This document shows, piece by piece, positions 22,212 to 24,351 of a stretch of DNA of 24,351 bases. Source of the stretch: a virus; IMG/VR virus record IMGVR_UViG_3300047996_000027, positions 1 to 24,351 of that record; one strand, 5' to 3'. The notes under the pieces were generated by a model, which was given only the letters and a program-made list of their open reading frames with translations, ran no database searches and was not told where the DNA came from. Position numbers and translations under genes: made by a program. Each line of letters opens with the position of its first letter. The first letter of the stretch is position 1.

Positions 22212-23132
22212 ATGGGTTTACTATATCAAAATAATGAGCAGTACTATTTAGGGCCAGATGGCATATGGAATAGTTACGATGAGAATTACGGTGATTACCA
22301 GGCTGTTTCTTTAAAAGACATTATAAATAACTTTATAATATCTTATGTTGGCGAAGGTAAACTAGTTAGTAAAATTAAAAGAACTGATGTAGCTTTCCAC
22401 GCACAACGCGGATTAGCTGAAATGAGTTTTGATATATTACCATCTTCTAAATGGATTGAAGTAGAGGTTGGACCCACATTATATGTGCCGTTACCTCAAG
22501 ACTTTGTTGGCTATGTAAAAGTTGCAATGACAGATGAATCTGGTATAGAAAGAATATTATACCCCGCAAGAAAAACAGGCGATCCTTTGCCTTATGTTCA
22601 AGATAACGAATATGAGTATATATTTGACGAGCAGACTCGTGAAATAGTAACAGCAACACCATCAGAAACTTTTAAAAGATTTAGAAGATCAGAAGGACAG
22701 GGCAGTACACCTGACACAGATTTTCAAAATATAAACAATGCCGACCTTATGCGCGGAACATCTGCGGGCCGCAGATACGGTTTAGATCCAGAATATTCGC
22801 AAAGTAACGGGGTATTCTTTATAGACCCTATAAGAGGTGTTATGCACTTTAGTTCAAATTGTGTAAGTCAAATAGTTTCAATAAAATATATATCAGATGG
22901 GTTAGCCACTGACGAAGAAAGCAAAATACATAAGTTTGCAGAAGAAGCTTTATATAAATATATAGCCTACGCTATAGTTTCAACGCGCCCTGCAATACCA
23001 GAGTATATTGTACAAAGATATAAAAAAGAGGCAAGAGCATCAAAGCGTAATGCTAAATTAAGGTTATCAAATATTAAGCTAGAAGAACTAACGCAGGTTA
23101 TGCGAGGTAAGTCTAAGCAAATAAAACACTAG
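22212..23132 (+). CDS. Neck/ring-type structural protein 2 (adaptor candidate)
   Basis: The product has 306 residues. The block GDYQAVSLKDIINNFIISYV, then GEGKLVSKIKRTDVAFHAQR and GLAEMSFDILPS, resembles from memory a conserved neck protein of crAss-like and related phages, with the P22 gp4 / tail-tubular-A kind of adaptor fold as a possible relative. Later beta blocks (LYVPLPQDFVGYVKV, NGVFFIDPIRGVMHFS) and a C-terminal helix (EEALYKYIAYAIVSTRPAIP then a basic KKEARASKRNAKLRL) fit an adaptor that sits below the portal and is held by its C-terminal helix. It lies three bases before the stabilization gene. The assignment is from recalled similarity, not a search. Confidence 0.65.
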   Translation: MGLLYQNNEQYYLGPDGIWNSYDENYGDYQAVSLKDIINNFIISYVGEGKLVSKIKRTDVAFHAQRGLAEMSFDILPSSKWIEVEVGPTLYVPLPQDFVGYVKVAMTDESGIERILYPARKTGDPLPYVQDNEYEYIFDEQTREIVTATPSETFKRFRRSEGQGSTPDTDFQNINNADLMRGTSAGRRYGLDPEYSQSNGVFFIDPIRGVMHFSSNCVSQIVSIKYISDGLATDEESKIHKFAEEALYKYIAYAIVSTRPAIPEYIVQRYKKEARASKRNAKLRLSNIKLEELTQVMRGKSKQIKH

Positions 23133-23135
23133 AAT

Positions 23136-24351
23136 ATGCCAGAATTGATTCATACGTTTCTCAAGGGTAAAATGAATAAAGACCTTGATGAGCGTTTAGT
23201 TCCAAATGGCGAGTATAGGGATGCGTTAAACCTAGAGGTAGCTACATCCGAAGGCTCAGACGTCGGTGCATTACAGACATTAGTTGGTAATGTTCAGATG
23301 GTCAATCGTACTTTAAACGATATAACTACGCTGCATACCACATGGGCAGCCTCTGGACTGGCTTATATACCTGCTGACGCTAAATGTATAGGTACCGTAA
23401 AAGATGCAACCACAGAAAAGATATATTGGTTTATTACATCACAGAGCGTAGATGCTATTGTTGAATATGACCAAATAAGAGATGTTGTATTCCCTATTTT
23501 AGTTGATAAAAACGGTATACTTGGGTTTAATGAAAACTTTTTAATTACGGGTGTAAACATACTCGAAGGGTTTTTATTTTTTACAGATAACCAAACTGAG
23601 CCTAAAAAAATTGAAATAAAGAAATTTAAAGAGGGTTCATCTGATTTTGCTACACACACACAAATATTCGGCAGAAACTTCATAGAAGCTGATATTACTG
23701 TTATAAAAAAATCACCTCTTTTACGACCAACTATATATAAAAAGAATACTGTTAGGGATGGTGAGATAGAAACAACTACTACATTTGAGTTTAACACACT
23801 GTCTACCGACCCAGAAGATGATCCTGATGAAACGATCTCTATGGACTTCGGTACTGTTATAACTTTAAACTGGACAAACGCAGTAGACTATATAGCAGGT
23901 GACTTTTTATTATTAACAATACAAGATCCCGACGATAATTTCTTAAGAGAATTCCAAGCTAGAGTAAAAGTTACACAAGTTGTTTCAGAAGCGCAGGCTA
24001 TATGTGAATTACAAAGCGTAGGTGAGGATCTACCCGCGGGGCCACAAGGGTTTGATGTAGAACTGGAACAAGACGATCCATTATTTGAGTTTAAATTTCC
24101 TCGCTTCGCATATCGTTATAAGTACGATGATAACCAATTTTCCACATTTTCTCCTTTTACAGAGATAGCATTTATACCAGGTGATGAGTTTGAGTATACA
24201 GGTGTTGATGGTTATAACTTGGCAATGACTAATAACATACGAGTCTTAGAAGTAAGGGATTTTATTACGCCTAACATTCCTGATGATGTAATAGCTATAG
24301 ATATACTTTACAAAGAATCAAACAGTACCAATGTGTATCGTGTTGACACTA
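23136..24351 (+). CDS. Tail stabilization-type protein (3' end outside window)
   Basis: ATG at 23136, three bases after the previous stop; the frame is open to the right edge (405 codons visible). Residues 9-35 include LKGKMNKDLDERLVPNGEYR and DALNLEV, a hallmark of the large 'stabilization' or tail structural protein next to the ring proteins in crAss-like and other Bacteroidota phages; residues near 323 (RFAYRYKYDDNQFSTFSPFT) are a second conserved block. The family is beta-rich and surrounds the neck and short tail. Its position as the last gene of the neck cluster agrees. The missing C-terminal part prevents any statement about full length or cargo-binding domains. Confidence 0.8.
   Translation, partial: MPELIHTFLKGKMNKDLDERLVPNGEYRDALNLEVATSEGSDVGALQTLVGNVQMVNRTLNDITTLHTTWAASGLAYIPADAKCIGTVKDATTEKIYWFITSQSVDAIVEYDQIRDVVFPILVDKNGILGFNENFLITGVNILEGFLFFTDNQTEPKKIEIKKFKEGSSDFATHTQIFGRNFIEADITVIKKSPLLRPTIYKKNTVRDGEIETTTTFEFNTLSTDPEDDPDETISMDFGTVITLNWTNAVDYIAGDFLLLTIQDPDDNFLREFQARVKVTQVVSEAQAICELQSVGEDLPAGPQGFDVELEQDDPLFEFKFPRFAYRYKYDDNQFSTFSPFTEIAFIPGDEFEYTGVDGYNLAMTNNIRVLEVRDFITPNIPDDVIAIDILYKESNSTNVYRVDT

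Noticed and set aside
23363-23797. 144-codon frame on the minus strand
   Set aside because: Antisense to the stabilization gene, whose conserved blocks are clear on the + strand.

Overview
The window reads as part of the genome of a tailed bacteriophage. It is the late (virion-building) half: every supported gene lies on the + strand, genes are packed end to end or overlap by 1-56 bases, and the order TerS-like / TerL / portal / scaffold / major capsid / neck proteins / 'stabilization' protein is a head-and-neck cassette. The last three genes resemble neck and short-tail proteins of podovirus-like phages of Bacteroidota, including crAss-like phages; I infer a short-tailed virion from this, with moderate confidence. 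The DNA is AT-rich. Start codons are preceded by A/T-rich leaders such as AATTAAATTAA and almost never by a Shine-Dalgarno motif, which fits a Bacteroidota (marine flavobacterial type) host. That host call is inference.

Layout. 3-6622: five tandem fibre/adhesin-type genes. These are a 5'-truncated gene ending in an S74-type intramolecular chaperone, a protein with YadA-like head repeats, a shorter protein with the same N-terminal module, and two more Gly/Thr-rich fibre proteins. 6690-9616: a small unknown gene, then groEL, groES, a small winged-helix-like gene and a further small gene; the last four are joined by ATGA stop/start overlaps. 9619-12377: mostly small, poorly characterised genes: an Arg/Gln-rich coiled-coil protein, a basic DUF6321-like protein, two micro-genes (40 and 51 codons), a holin-like membrane protein, a coiled-coil protein and a small beta protein. 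12377-15406: a 199-residue protein that looks like two GroES folds in tandem, then TerS-like and TerL. 15410-20517: portal, acidic scaffold and major capsid protein, followed by a convincing terminator. 20595-24351: an unknown head gene, two neck/ring candidates and the 5' part of the stabilization protein, which runs off the right edge.

How they may work together: TerS/TerL package DNA through the portal into a scaffold-built capsid. The neck proteins and stabilization protein close the head and hold the fibres. The phage brings its own chaperonin (GroEL plus GroES), probably to fold capsid or fibre proteins. The most interesting point is the chaperonin set: a tailless GroEL with altered lid/substrate-binding residues, a separate downstream GroES, and a candidate double-GroES protein placed next to the terminase genes. 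No tRNA, CRISPR array, integrase, IS element or DNA replication gene was seen. No stretch over 300 bases lacks a gene.
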